Of a stretch of 64,000 bases of DNA, positions 21,674-30,470 are shown piece after piece. The stretch's first letter is position 1, and each line of letters opens with the position of its first letter. The notes below the pieces were generated by a model. The model saw nothing but the letters and a program-made list of their open reading frames with translations, did no database searches and was not told the DNA's origin. The translations under genes and the position numbers were made by a program. The DNA is taken from contig CAYNGJ010000005.1 of the NCBI GenBank assembly GCA_964396895.1, positions 124,001-188,000 on the forward strand. Reading direction: 5' to 3'. This DNA is from UBA2334 sp964396895 (GTDB lineage: Bacteria; Pseudomonadota; Gammaproteobacteria; Burkholderiales; Burkholderiaceae_C).

Positions 21674-22642
21674 ATGTCCGCACCAGCACCCATTTCCCGG
21701 TCCACTTCGGGCCCGGCCATCGCTTTTCGCGACGTGGTCAAAACCTACACCACACCCAAAGGTCCGTTCCAGGCGCTGGGGGGTGTCAGCTTCGACGTCG
21801 AGCAGGGCGAAATTTTTGGTTTGCTCGGCCCCAATGGCGCTGGCAAAACCACGCTCATCAGCATCTTGGCGGGATTGTCCCGCGCCACCAGTGGCCATGC
21901 CAGCGTGCTGGGGCACGACGTGGTGAACGATTACGGACAAGCCCGCAGGGCACTGGGCGTGGTGCCCCAAGAGCTGGTGTTTGACCCCTTTTTCAGTTTG
22001 CGTGAGGCCTTGCGCATCCAGTCGGGCTACTTTGGCATCCAGAACAATGGCGACTGGATAGACGACCTGCTGCACAGCCTGGGGTTGGCCGACAAAGCCA
22101 ACGCCAACATGCGCCAGCTCTCGGGCGGCATGAAGCGCCGCGTCATGGTGGCCCAGGCGCTGGTGCACAAGCCCAGGGTCATCGTGCTGGACGAGCCCAC
22201 AGCCGGTGTGGACGTGGAACTGCGCCAGACCCTGTGGCAGTTTGTGTCGCGCCTGAACCGCGAAGGCAGCACCGTGTTGCTGACCACGCATTACCTGGAA
22301 GAGGCCGAAGCCCTGTGTGGCCGCATTGCCATGATCAAGCGCGGCCAGGTGGTGGCCCTTGAAAAAACCTCCACCCTGCTCAGCCGGGCCTCGTCCAACG
22401 TGCTGCGCTTCAAAACCGATGGCAACCTGCCACCCGAGCTGCAAGCCATTGCCCGGGTAACGGGCCGTGTGGTGCAGTTGCCGGCTCACAACGCACTGGA
22501 GGTGGAGCAGATATTGGCCGCCGTGCGGCGGGCGGGTGCGGCGGTGGACGACATCGAAATCCGCAAGGCCGACCTGGAAGATGTGTTCCTGGATGTGATG
22601 GCGGAAGTCGCCACTCCGACCATGGAGGGCAGTTCGTCATGA
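21674..22642 (+). CDS. ABC-2 type exporter ATP-binding protein (YadG-like)
   Basis: A 322-residue ABC ATPase of the drug/polysaccharide exporter class. Walker A is GPNGAGKTT, the signature LSGGMKRR, and Walker B VIVLDEPTAGVD. A C-terminal extension (~240-322) is typical of this type. It follows mlaB by 12 bp and overlaps the permease start by 4 bp. The substrate is unknown. Confidence 0.88.
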   Translation: MSAPAPISRSTSGPAIAFRDVVKTYTTPKGPFQALGGVSFDVEQGEIFGLLGPNGAGKTTLISILAGLSRATSGHASVLGHDVVNDYGQARRALGVVPQELVFDPFFSLREALRIQSGYFGIQNNGDWIDDLLHSLGLADKANANMRQLSGGMKRRVMVAQALVHKPRVIVLDEPTAGVDVELRQTLWQFVSRLNREGSTVLLTTHYLEEAEALCGRIAMIKRGQVVALEKTSTLLSRASSNVLRFKTDGNLPPELQAIARVTGRVVQLPAHNALEVEQILAAVRRAGAAVDDIEIRKADLEDVFLDVMAEVATPTMEGSSS

Positions 22643-23394
22643 CCGGCTGGCAAACCCTGTACTACAAAGAAGTGCTGCGCTTTTGGAAGGTAAGCTTCCA
22701 GACTGTGGCGGCCCCCGTGCTCACAGCCGTGCTGTACATGATGATTTTTGGCCACGTGCTGGAAGACCACGTCAAGGTGTACGACACGGTGAGCTACACC
22801 GCGTTTCTGGTGCCGGGCCTGGTGATGATGAGCGTGCTGCAAAATGCCTTTGCCAACAGCTCGTCCTCGCTCATCCAAAGCAAAATCATGGGCAACTTGG
22901 TGTTCGTGTTGCTCACGCCCATGTCCCATTGGGCCTGGTTCGTGGCCTATGTGGCCTCGTCGGTCACGCGCGGCTTGGTGGTGGGTTGTGGGGTGTTGAT
23001 GGTCACGCTGTGGTTCGGCCAGCCGGGCATGGTGTCCCCCCTGTGGGTGGTGGTGTTTGCGCTGCTGGGGGCGGCCATGTTGGGGGCGCTGGGTCTGGTG
23101 GCAGGCCTGTGGGCCGAAAAGTTTGACCAGTTGGCGGGCTTTCAGAATTTCATCATCATGCCCATGACCTTTTTATCGGGTGTGTTTTACTCCATCCATT
23201 CCCTGCCACCGTTTTGGCAGACCGTCAGCCACCTGAACCCGTTTTTTTACATGATTGACGGTTTCCGGTATGGCTTCTTTGGTGTCAGCGACGTGTCGCC
23301 CTGGCTCAGCCTGGGGGTGGTGTCGGTCGCCATGGCGCTGGTCAGCACCGTGGCCATACAGCTGCTGCGCACAGGCTACAAAATTCGACATTGA
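22639..23394 (+). CDS. ABC-2 type exporter permease (YadH-like)
   Basis: A 251-residue membrane protein with about six hydrophobic helices and the ABC-2 signature region near the C-terminus (FLSGVFYSIHSLPPFWQ). It forms an exporter with the preceding ATPase. Position between mla genes and ibaG-murA suggests an envelope role, but this is only contextual. Confidence 0.88.
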   Translation: MTGWQTLYYKEVLRFWKVSFQTVAAPVLTAVLYMMIFGHVLEDHVKVYDTVSYTAFLVPGLVMMSVLQNAFANSSSSLIQSKIMGNLVFVLLTPMSHWAWFVAYVASSVTRGLVVGCGVLMVTLWFGQPGMVSPLWVVVFALLGAAMLGALGLVAGLWAEKFDQLAGFQNFIIMPMTFLSGVFYSIHSLPPFWQTVSHLNPFFYMIDGFRYGFFGVSDVSPWLSLGVVSVAMALVSTVAIQLLRTGYKIRH

Positions 23395-23500
23395 CGGCCC
23401 TGGCCCTGGCCCCGGTGACGAGGGGCCGCCAGTCCCTGCCACCAAAATCTCCTGCAGCGCGCAGCCCTGACCCCATTCATTTCTTTTTTTCATCTGCACC

Positions 23501-23746
23501 ATGACCCCTCAGGAACTTCAAACCATCATCGCCAGCGGACTGGCCTGTGATCACCTTGAGGTCAGTGGCGATGGCCGCCACTGGTCGGCCGTGATCGTGT
23601 CGCCCGCTTTCGAGGGCAAGCGCCTGATTGCGCGCCACCAGCAGGTGTACGCCACGCTGGGTGAGCGCATCCGGACCGACGAGGTGCACGCGCTGTCCAT
23701 GAAAACCCTCACGCCCACCGAATGGGCCGCCCAACGGGCCAGCTGA
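23501..23746 (+). CDS. ibaG: BolA-family protein IbaG
   Basis: An 81-residue BolA/IbaG protein. Characteristic segments are HLEVSGDGRHWSAVIVS and VHALSMKTLTPTEWA. BolA proteins bind 2Fe-2S clusters with monothiol glutaredoxins; IbaG is the acid-stress member encoded beside mla and murA in enterobacteria, the same order as here. It lies 11 bp before murA. Confidence 0.9.
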   Translation: MTPQELQTIIASGLACDHLEVSGDGRHWSAVIVSPAFEGKRLIARHQQVYATLGERIRTDEVHALSMKTLTPTEWAAQRAS

Positions 23747-23757
23747 GCATTGCCGCC

Positions 23758-25029
23758 ATGGATAAATTGCTGATTACCGGTGGTCGCCGCCTGAACGGTG
23801 AGGTGAGCATCTCCGGCGCCAAGAATGCGGCGCTGCCCGAGTTGTGTGCGGCCCTGCTGACCGCCGAGCCGGTGGTGCTGCACAACGTGCCCCACCTGCA
23901 CGATGTGCTGACCATGAAAAAGCTGGTGACCCACATGGGCACACGGGCCGAGCGCATGCCCGACGGCACCGTTCACCTGCAAGCCCCGGATGACCTGAAC
24001 CCTGAGGCCCCCTACGAGCTGGTGAAAACCATGCGCGCCGCCATCCTGGCGCTGGGGCCTTTGCTGGCCCGTTTCGGCCACGCCCGCGTGTCGCTGCCCG
24101 GTGGTTGTGCCATTGGCTCGCGTCCGGTGGACCAGCACATCAAGGGCCTGGTGGCCATGGGCGCGGTGATTCGCGTTGAGCATGGCTACATCGAAGCGTC
24201 GTTGCCGCCTGGCCAGACGCGCCTGCGCGGTGCGCGCATTTCCACCGACATGGTCACCGTCACCGGGACCGAAAACTTCCTCATGGCCGCTGCGCTGGCC
24301 GAGGGCGAAACGGTGCTGGAGAACGCCGCCCAAGAGCCGGAAATCACCGATCTGGCGAACATGCTCATCGCCATGGGGGCCCGCATTGAAGGCCACGGCG
24401 GCAGCAAAATTCGCATCCAAGGGGTGTCGCGCTTGCGCGGCTGTCAGCACCAGGTGGTGGCTGACCGCATCGAAGCGGGCACTTTCATGTGTGCCGTGGC
24501 CGCCACCGGTGGTGATGCACTGCTCCGGCACGCCCGCGCCGACCACCTGGAAGCCGTCATTGACAAGCTGCGCGATGCGGGTGTCACCGTCACGCGCGAG
24601 GCCGACGGCGTGCGGGTGGCCTCACCCGGCGCTGCCCAGCTCAAGGCGCAAACTTTCCGCACCCACGAATACCCCGGTTTCCCCACCGACATGCAGGCGC
24701 AGTTCATGGCGCTGAACGTGGTGGCACAGGGCACGTCCAACGTCACGGAAACGATTTTTGAAAACCGCTTCATGCACGTGCAGGAAATGCAGCGCCTGGG
24801 TGCCCGCATCCACGTCGAAGGCAAAGTGGCCACCATTGAGGGGGTGCCGTCCTTGAGTGGCGCCACCGTCATGGCCACCGATTTGCGCGCATCGGCCAGC
24901 CTGGTCATTGCCGGTCTGGTGGCCGAAGGCGATACCCTGGTGGACCGCATCTACCACCTGGACCGGGGCTACGACCGCATGGAGTCCAAGCTCAGCGCGC
25001 TGGGTGCCCACATCCACCGCGTCGGCTGA
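23758..25029 (+). CDS. murA: UDP-N-acetylglucosamine 1-carboxyvinyltransferase
   Basis: A 423-residue enzyme for the first committed step of peptidoglycan synthesis, transferring enolpyruvate from PEP to UDP-GlcNAc. The catalytic Cys lies in LPGGCAIGSRPVDQH, and the substrate-binding Lys-Asn pair in SGAKNAALP near residues 20-23. ATG 23758 fits the family N-terminus (MDKLLITGG). Its position before hisG is common in Burkholderiales. Confidence 0.97.
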   Translation: MDKLLITGGRRLNGEVSISGAKNAALPELCAALLTAEPVVLHNVPHLHDVLTMKKLVTHMGTRAERMPDGTVHLQAPDDLNPEAPYELVKTMRAAILALGPLLARFGHARVSLPGGCAIGSRPVDQHIKGLVAMGAVIRVEHGYIEASLPPGQTRLRGARISTDMVTVTGTENFLMAAALAEGETVLENAAQEPEITDLANMLIAMGARIEGHGGSKIRIQGVSRLRGCQHQVVADRIEAGTFMCAVAATGGDALLRHARADHLEAVIDKLRDAGVTVTREADGVRVASPGAAQLKAQTFRTHEYPGFPTDMQAQFMALNVVAQGTSNVTETIFENRFMHVQEMQRLGARIHVEGKVATIEGVPSLSGATVMATDLRASASLVIAGLVAEGDTLVDRIYHLDRGYDRMESKLSALGAHIHRVG

Positions 25030-25084
25030 CCTCGTCGCTACCCCCACCCGCACAGACACCCCCGATACCCGCTGGAGTTCCACC

Positions 25085-25732
25085 TTGATCACGCTGGCCC
25101 TGTCCAAAGGACGCATTTTTGAAGAAACCTTGCCGCTGCTGTCGGCCGCCGGCATCGAGGTCCTGGAGGACCCCGACACATCCCGCAAGCTCATATTGCC
25201 CACCAACCGTGCCGACGTGCAGGTGGTGCTGGTGCGCGCATCCGACGTGCCCACCTACGTGGAGTACGGCGGTGCCGACATGGGTGTGTGTGGTAAGGAC
25301 ACGCTCATTGAGCACCAGGCTGAGTGGGGCAGCCAGGGCCTGTACCAGCCGCTGGACCTGAAAATTGCCAAGTGCCGCATGAGCGTTGCGGTGCGGGCCG
25401 ATTTTGACTACGCCAATGCCGTTCGCCAGGGCGCACGGCTGGCCGTGGCCACCAAGTACACGGCCATTGCCCGCGAGTTTTTCGCCAGCAAGGGCGTGCA
25501 TGTGGACCTGATCAAGCTCTATGGCAGTATGGAGCTGGCCCCGCTCACCGGACTGGCCGATGCCATCGTTGACCTCGTGTCCACCGGCAACACGCTCAAG
25601 GCCAACCACCTGGTTGAGGTGGAGCACATCATGGACATCAGCTCGCGCCTGGTGGTGAACCAGGCGGTGCTCAAGGTCAAGCAGCAGGCGCTGCGCCCCA
25701 TCATCGATGCCTTTGCACGGGCCGCTGGATAA
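25085..25732 (+). CDS. hisG: ATP phosphoribosyltransferase, short form
   Basis: A 215-residue catalytic subunit for the first step of histidine synthesis (ATP + PRPP). The length marks the short form, which needs HisZ; hisZ is not in the window. The start is inferred as TTG 25085, giving the family N-terminus ITLALSKGRIFEET. The PRPP-binding loop region is around DLVSTGNTLKAN. It begins the his cluster, 55 bp after murA. Confidence 0.94.
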   Translation: MITLALSKGRIFEETLPLLSAAGIEVLEDPDTSRKLILPTNRADVQVVLVRASDVPTYVEYGGADMGVCGKDTLIEHQAEWGSQGLYQPLDLKIAKCRMSVAVRADFDYANAVRQGARLAVATKYTAIAREFFASKGVHVDLIKLYGSMELAPLTGLADAIVDLVSTGNTLKANHLVEVEHIMDISSRLVVNQAVLKVKQQALRPIIDAFARAAG

Positions 25733-25796
25733 TTCAAAATGGAAGCTAAACCTCTATACCTGTCAAGCGCTGAAGCCGATTTTGATTCAAAATTTA
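25733..25796 (-). repeat. A+T-rich interspersed element, copy 4
   Basis: On the minus strand: CAAAATCGGC, AGCGC, 20 bp, then GCTTCCATTTTG. It covers the end of the hisG-hisD spacer and the first ~19 codons of hisD, including its ATG. Confidence 0.7.
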
Positions 25797-27127
25797 AGCG
25801 GCGCTTGCACTGGTCGGCCGACACCGATGCCGGCATAGAGTCCCGCGTGGCCGACATCTTGGCCGACGTGCGCCTGCGCAGCGACGCGGCGGTGCTGGAC
25901 TACACCGCCCGTTTCGACGGTTTGACGGCCACCAGTGTGGCCGAGCTGGAGTTGACCCAGGCCGATTTCAAGGCCGCGTTTGACGGCCTGCCCGCCGCCC
26001 AGCGCCAAGCCCTGCAAGACGCGACACGCCGGGTTCGCCAGTACCACGAGGCGCAAAAAAAGGCCAACGGCGAAAGCTGGCACTACCGGGACGACAACGG
26101 CACGCTGCTGGGCCAGAAAGTCACTCCGTTGGATCGCGTGGGCATCTATGTGCCCGGCGGCAAAGCGGCCTACCCGTCCAGCCTCATCATGAACGCGGTA
26201 CCTGCCCATGTGGCCGGCGTGCCCGAAATCATCATGGTGGTGCCCACGCCCGTGCGCGGCAGCGTGGCCACGGGGGGCTCCGGCGCGGGCGGCACGTCCA
26301 GCCGGGGCGAGCGCAACGAACTGGTGCTGGCCGCGGCGTTTGTGGCCGGTGTGACCCGGGCGTTCACCATCGGTGGGGCGCAGGCGGTGGGCGCGTTGGC
26401 CTACGGCACGGCCACCATTCCCCAGGTGGACAAAATCACCGGTCCCGGCAATGCCTATGTGGCCAGTGCCAAAAAACACGTGTTCGGCACCGTGGGCATC
26501 GACATGATTGCCGGCCCCAGCGAAATCCTGGTGCTGGCCGATGGCAGCACGCCGCCCGAGTGGGTGGCCATGGACCTGTTCAGCCAGGCCGAGCACGACG
26601 AACTGGCGCAGAGCATCCTGTTGTGCCCCGACGCCGCCTACATCGCCGCCGTGCAGCGGGCCATTGACCGCTTGCTGCCCACCATGCCCCGCGCCGCCAT
26701 CATCGCCAAAAGCCTGAACGACCGGGGCGCCCTCATCCACACCCGCAGCATGGAAGAGGCCTGTGAGCTGAGCAACCGCGTGGCGCCCGAGCACCTCGAG
26801 GTCAGCAGTACCGAGCCCCACCGCTGGGAGCCGTTGCTGCGCCACGCAGGGGCCATTTTTCTGGGCGCGTACACCAGCGAAAGCCTGGGCGACTACTGCG
26901 CTGGCCCCAACCACGTGCTGCCCACCAGTGGCACGGCGCGCTTCAGTTCGCCACTGGGGGTGTACGACTTCCAGAAACGCAGCAGCCTGATTGAAGTGAG
27001 CGCCGCTGGCGCTCAGGTGCTGGGGCCCGTGGCGGCCGAACTGGCCTACGGGGAGGGCTTGCAGGCCCATGCCCGTGCGGCCGAACTTCGCCTCGACCCT
27101 GTGCCCCCCATGCGTGGTACGCCCTGA
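25739..27127 (+). CDS. hisD: histidinol dehydrogenase
   Basis: A 462-residue zinc- and NAD-dependent enzyme for the last two steps of histidine synthesis. The NAD/active-site region includes KITGPGNAYVASAKKHVFG and DMIAGPSEILVLAD. It is longer than the usual ~430-440 residues for two visible reasons: the N-terminal ~19 residues lie in an A+T-rich repeat, and a Gly/Ser-rich insert occupies about 171-190 where relatives have a short PTPGGE-like turn. It lies 6 bp after hisG. Confidence 0.96.
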   Translation: MEAKPLYLSSAEADFDSKFKRRLHWSADTDAGIESRVADILADVRLRSDAAVLDYTARFDGLTATSVAELELTQADFKAAFDGLPAAQRQALQDATRRVRQYHEAQKKANGESWHYRDDNGTLLGQKVTPLDRVGIYVPGGKAAYPSSLIMNAVPAHVAGVPEIIMVVPTPVRGSVATGGSGAGGTSSRGERNELVLAAAFVAGVTRAFTIGGAQAVGALAYGTATIPQVDKITGPGNAYVASAKKHVFGTVGIDMIAGPSEILVLADGSTPPEWVAMDLFSQAEHDELAQSILLCPDAAYIAAVQRAIDRLLPTMPRAAIIAKSLNDRGALIHTRSMEEACELSNRVAPEHLEVSSTEPHRWEPLLRHAGAIFLGAYTSESLGDYCAGPNHVLPTSGTARFSSPLGVYDFQKRSSLIEVSAAGAQVLGPVAAELAYGEGLQAHARAAELRLDPVPPMRGTP

Positions 27128-27153
27128 GCGCACCGCCTTGTTTCGACCACACC

Positions 27154-28293
27154 ATGACCACCCCAGCCACTGTCTCTGCCAACGCTCCCTCACCTTTGCA
27201 ACGCATCCGCCAGGATGTGCAGTCCATGCACGCATATGCCGTGCAGGACGCCACCGGCATGGTCAAACTCGACGCCATGGAGAACCCCTATGGCCTGCCG
27301 TCCGAACTGCAGGCCGCCCTTGGCCAGCGCTTGGGTCAAGTGGCCATCAACCGCTACCCCGGCGCCCGTGTGGATGACCTGCGCCACGCGCTGGCCGCCC
27401 ATGTGGATTTGCCCCAGGGCTGGGGCCTGATGCTGGGCAATGGGTCCGACGAACTCATCAGCCTGCTGGCCATGGCGTGCGACGTGCCCGCTGGCGCCAC
27501 GCCCAATGGACGTCCTGCGTCCATCTTGGCGCCGGTGCCGGGGTTTGTGATGTACGCCATGAGTGCGCAACTCCAGGGCCTGGACTTTCACGGGGTGCCC
27601 CTGACGGCTGATTTCGAGTTGGACGAGCTGGCCATGCTGGCGGCCATGGCGCAGCACCAGCCAGCCATCGTCTACCTGGCTTACCCCAACAACCCCACCG
27701 GCAACCTGTGGGACGACGGCACCATCGAACGCATCGTGGCCCTGCAGGGTCAACTGGGCGGCCTGGTGGTGATGGACGAGGCCTATCAACCCTTTGCCGC
27801 CCGCACTTGGCTGGACCCCATGCGCGCCCACCCCGAGCGGCACGCCCATGTGCTGCTCATGCGCACCCTGTCCAAGTTCGGTCTGGCGGGTGTGCGGTTG
27901 GGTTACCTGATGGGTCCGCAGGCGCTGCTGGCCGAGGTGGACAAGGTGCGTCCGCCCTACAACGTCAGCGTGCTCAATGCCGAATGCGCCTTGTTTGCCC
28001 TGGAACATGCCCCCGTGTTCGCCGAACAGGCCCGTGCCATCCGTGAACAGCGCGCTTGGTTGCTGGCCGAATTGGCTCAGTTGAACGGTGTGCACGCTTA
28101 CCCCAGCGAGGCCAACATGCTGTTGGTGCGTGTGCCCAATGCACAACAGTGTTTCGACAGCATGAAGCTGTCAGGGGTGTTGGTGAAGAATGTTTCTAAA
28201 ATGCACCCGTTGTTGCTCAACTGTCTTCGACTGACGGTGGGCACACCAGCCGAAAACCAGCGCATGGTTCAGGCCCTCCAATCCAGCTTATGA
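27154..28293 (+). CDS. hisC: histidinol-phosphate aminotransferase
   Basis: A 379-residue fold-type I PLP enzyme converting imidazole-acetol phosphate to histidinol phosphate. The PLP lysine lies in RTLSKFGLAGVRLG; YPNNPTGN and VVMDEAYQPFA are also diagnostic. The stop overlaps hisB (ATGA). Confidence 0.95.
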   Translation: MTTPATVSANAPSPLQRIRQDVQSMHAYAVQDATGMVKLDAMENPYGLPSELQAALGQRLGQVAINRYPGARVDDLRHALAAHVDLPQGWGLMLGNGSDELISLLAMACDVPAGATPNGRPASILAPVPGFVMYAMSAQLQGLDFHGVPLTADFELDELAMLAAMAQHQPAIVYLAYPNNPTGNLWDDGTIERIVALQGQLGGLVVMDEAYQPFAARTWLDPMRAHPERHAHVLLMRTLSKFGLAGVRLGYLMGPQALLAEVDKVRPPYNVSVLNAECALFALEHAPVFAEQARAIREQRAWLLAELAQLNGVHAYPSEANMLLVRVPNAQQCFDSMKLSGVLVKNVSKMHPLLLNCLRLTVGTPAENQRMVQALQSSL

Positions 28294-28925
28294 ACTCCCC
28301 CCAGTCTCCCGCCGTGACCCCTTCCAGCCCCATGCAGGCCCGCTGCGCCGACGTGGTGCGACACACCGCCGAAACCCAAATCCGGGTGGTCCTGAACCTG
28401 GATGGCACCGGCCAGGCCAAGCTGGGCACCGGCATTGGTTTTTTTGACCACATGCTGGACCAGATCGCCCGCCATGGCCTGATCGACCTCGACATCCAAG
28501 TACAGGGCGACCTGCACATCGACGGCCACCACACCGTCGAAGACGTGGGCATCACCCTCGGTCAGGCGGTGGCCAAGGCCGTGGGGGACAAAAAAGGGCT
28601 GCGCCGTTACGGCCACGCCTATGTGCCACTGGACGAGGCACTGTCCCGCGTGGTGGTGGATTTTTCCGGTCGCCCAGGGCTGCACATGCACGTGCCGTTC
28701 ACGGCGGGCATGGTGGGGGCCTTTGACACCCAACTGGCGTTCGAGTTTTTCCAGGGGTTTGTGAACCACGCCGGTGTCACCCTGCACATCGACAACCTCA
28801 AGGGCACCAATGCCCACCACCAGGCCGAAACCGTGTTCAAGGCCTTCGCCCGGGCTGTGCGCATGGCGCTGGAAATTGACCCCCGCATGGGCAACACCAT
28901 TCCCTCCACCAAAGGTTCGCTCTGA
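28290..28925 (+). CDS. hisB: imidazoleglycerol-phosphate dehydratase
   Basis: A 211-residue monofunctional dehydratase, without the phosphatase domain fused in E. coli HisB. Manganese-binding signatures are DGHHTVEDVG and GTNAHHQAETVFKA. ATG 28290 overlaps hisC by 4 bp; the conserved core starts about 20 residues in. Confidence 0.95.
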   Translation: MNSPQSPAVTPSSPMQARCADVVRHTAETQIRVVLNLDGTGQAKLGTGIGFFDHMLDQIARHGLIDLDIQVQGDLHIDGHHTVEDVGITLGQAVAKAVGDKKGLRRYGHAYVPLDEALSRVVVDFSGRPGLHMHVPFTAGMVGAFDTQLAFEFFQGFVNHAGVTLHIDNLKGTNAHHQAETVFKAFARAVRMALEIDPRMGNTIPSTKGSL

Positions 28926-28985
28926 TGCCAGGTGCCGTTTTTCTGGCACTGTTCCGTTCCATTTACCAGTGATGCGTCGACTCTC

Positions 28986-29660
28986 ATGACCCGAAAGATG
29001 GTGGCCGTGGTGGACTACGGCAGCGGCAATCTCCGCTCCGTGTCCCAGGCCGTGATGCACGTGGCCCAGTTGGCCGACGTGGAGGTGCGTGTCACCGCCA
29101 AGCCCCAGGATGTATTGGATGCCGAGCGCGTGGTGTTGCCCGGCCAGGGCCACATGGGCGACTGCATGCGCGAGCTGAGCGAGTCCGGCCTGCTGGACGC
29201 CGTGTTGCACGCCGCTGCCCACAAGCCCCTGTTCGGTGTGTGCGTGGGCATGCAGATGCTGCTGGACCGCAGCGAAGAGGGCAACACCCCCGGCTTGGGG
29301 CTGGTGGCCGGTGACGTGCGACGCTTTCAGCTGCAAGGTCGGACCCAGCCCGATGGCAGTCGGTTCAAAGTGCCACAGATGGGCTGGAACCAGGTTCACC
29401 ACGCATTGGCCCGCGGGCGGGGTGCTGTCACCTCCCACCCCATGTGGGATGGCGTGGCCGATGGGGCCTACTTCTATTTTGTGCACAGCTATTACGCCCA
29501 CCCCACCGAATTGACGCACAGCGTGGGCGAAGCAGACTATGGCGGGCGGTTCGCCGCCGCCATAGCCCGCGACAACCTGTTTGCCACCCAGTTTCACCCC
29601 GAAAAAAGTGCTGACCAAGGTCTTCGCCTGTACCGCAACTTTTTGCACTGGCAGCCTTGA
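28986..29660 (+). CDS. hisH: imidazole glycerol phosphate synthase, glutaminase subunit
   Basis: A 224-residue class I glutamine amidotransferase that supplies ammonia to HisF. The nucleophile is Cys86 in GVCVGMQM; the His-Glu pair lies in FHPEKS near residue 202. ATG 28986 is chosen over an upstream ATG at 28932; a second in-frame ATG is four codons further. Confidence 0.94.
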   Translation: MTRKMVAVVDYGSGNLRSVSQAVMHVAQLADVEVRVTAKPQDVLDAERVVLPGQGHMGDCMRELSESGLLDAVLHAAAHKPLFGVCVGMQMLLDRSEEGNTPGLGLVAGDVRRFQLQGRTQPDGSRFKVPQMGWNQVHHALARGRGAVTSHPMWDGVADGAYFYFVHSYYAHPTELTHSVGEADYGGRFAAAIARDNLFATQFHPEKSADQGLRLYRNFLHWQP

Positions 29661-29723
29661 GACTGCCACTCCGTTTTCCGTCCCTGCAACCTTTTCAACC
29701 TCCATCCAACTTAACTTCCTGCC

Positions 29724-30464
29724 ATGTTGCTCATTCCCGCCATTGACATGAAAGACGGCCAGTGTGTTCGCCTCGTACAGGGTGACATGAATCAGACCAC
29801 CGTTTTTGGGGAGGATCCCGCCTTGGTGGCCAGAAGCTGGGTGGACAAAGGTGCACGGCGCATCCACCTGGTGGACCTCAACGGGGCCTTTGCGGGCAAG
29901 CCGAAAAACGAGGCCGCGATCCGCCGCATCCTCAAGGAAGTCGGCTCTGAGGTGGATGTGCAACTGGGTGGCGGCATCCGGGACCTGGACACCATTGAGC
30001 GCTACCTGGACGCGGGCTTGCGCTACGTCATCATCGGTACCGCCGCCGTGAAAAACCCCGGCTTTCTGCAAGACGCGTGCACCGCGTTTGGCGGTCACAT
30101 CATCGTGGGTCTGGATGCCAAAGACGGCAAGGTGGCCACCGATGGTTGGAGCAAACTCACCGGCCACGAGGTGGTGGACCTGGGCAAGAAGTTTGAAGAC
30201 TACGGTGTCGAATCCATCATCTACACCGACATTGGCCGCGACGGCATGCTCAGCGGCATCAACATCGATGCCACGGTCAAGCTGGCCCAGGCGTTGAGCA
30301 TTCCGGTGATCGCGTCCGGTGGCTTGTCCAACCTGGCAGACATCCGCGCTCTGTGCGAGGTGGAAGACGAGGGTGTTGAAGGCGTCATCTGTGGCCGCTC
30401 CATTTACAGCGGCGACTTGGACTTTGAAGCTGCCCAGCAGCTGGCCGACGACCTCAACGGCTGA
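29724..30464 (+). CDS. hisA: phosphoribosylformimino-AICAR-P isomerase
   Basis: A 246-residue TIM barrel catalysing the ProFAR to PRFAR isomerisation. The N-terminal catalytic Asp8 lies in IPAIDMKDGQCVRL, and the phosphate-binding loops include QLGGGIRD and VIASGGLSN. It lies 63 bp after hisH. Confidence 0.95.
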   Translation: MLLIPAIDMKDGQCVRLVQGDMNQTTVFGEDPALVARSWVDKGARRIHLVDLNGAFAGKPKNEAAIRRILKEVGSEVDVQLGGGIRDLDTIERYLDAGLRYVIIGTAAVKNPGFLQDACTAFGGHIIVGLDAKDGKVATDGWSKLTGHEVVDLGKKFEDYGVESIIYTDIGRDGMLSGINIDATVKLAQALSIPVIASGGLSNLADIRALCEVEDEGVEGVICGRSIYSGDLDFEAAQQLADDLNG

Positions 30465-30470
30465 TTGCCC

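Noticed and set aside
28927..28949. Hairpin TGCCAG/CTGGCA between hisB and hisH
   Set aside because: A 6-bp stem with an 11-base loop and no T-run after it is too weak to call a terminator or attenuator.
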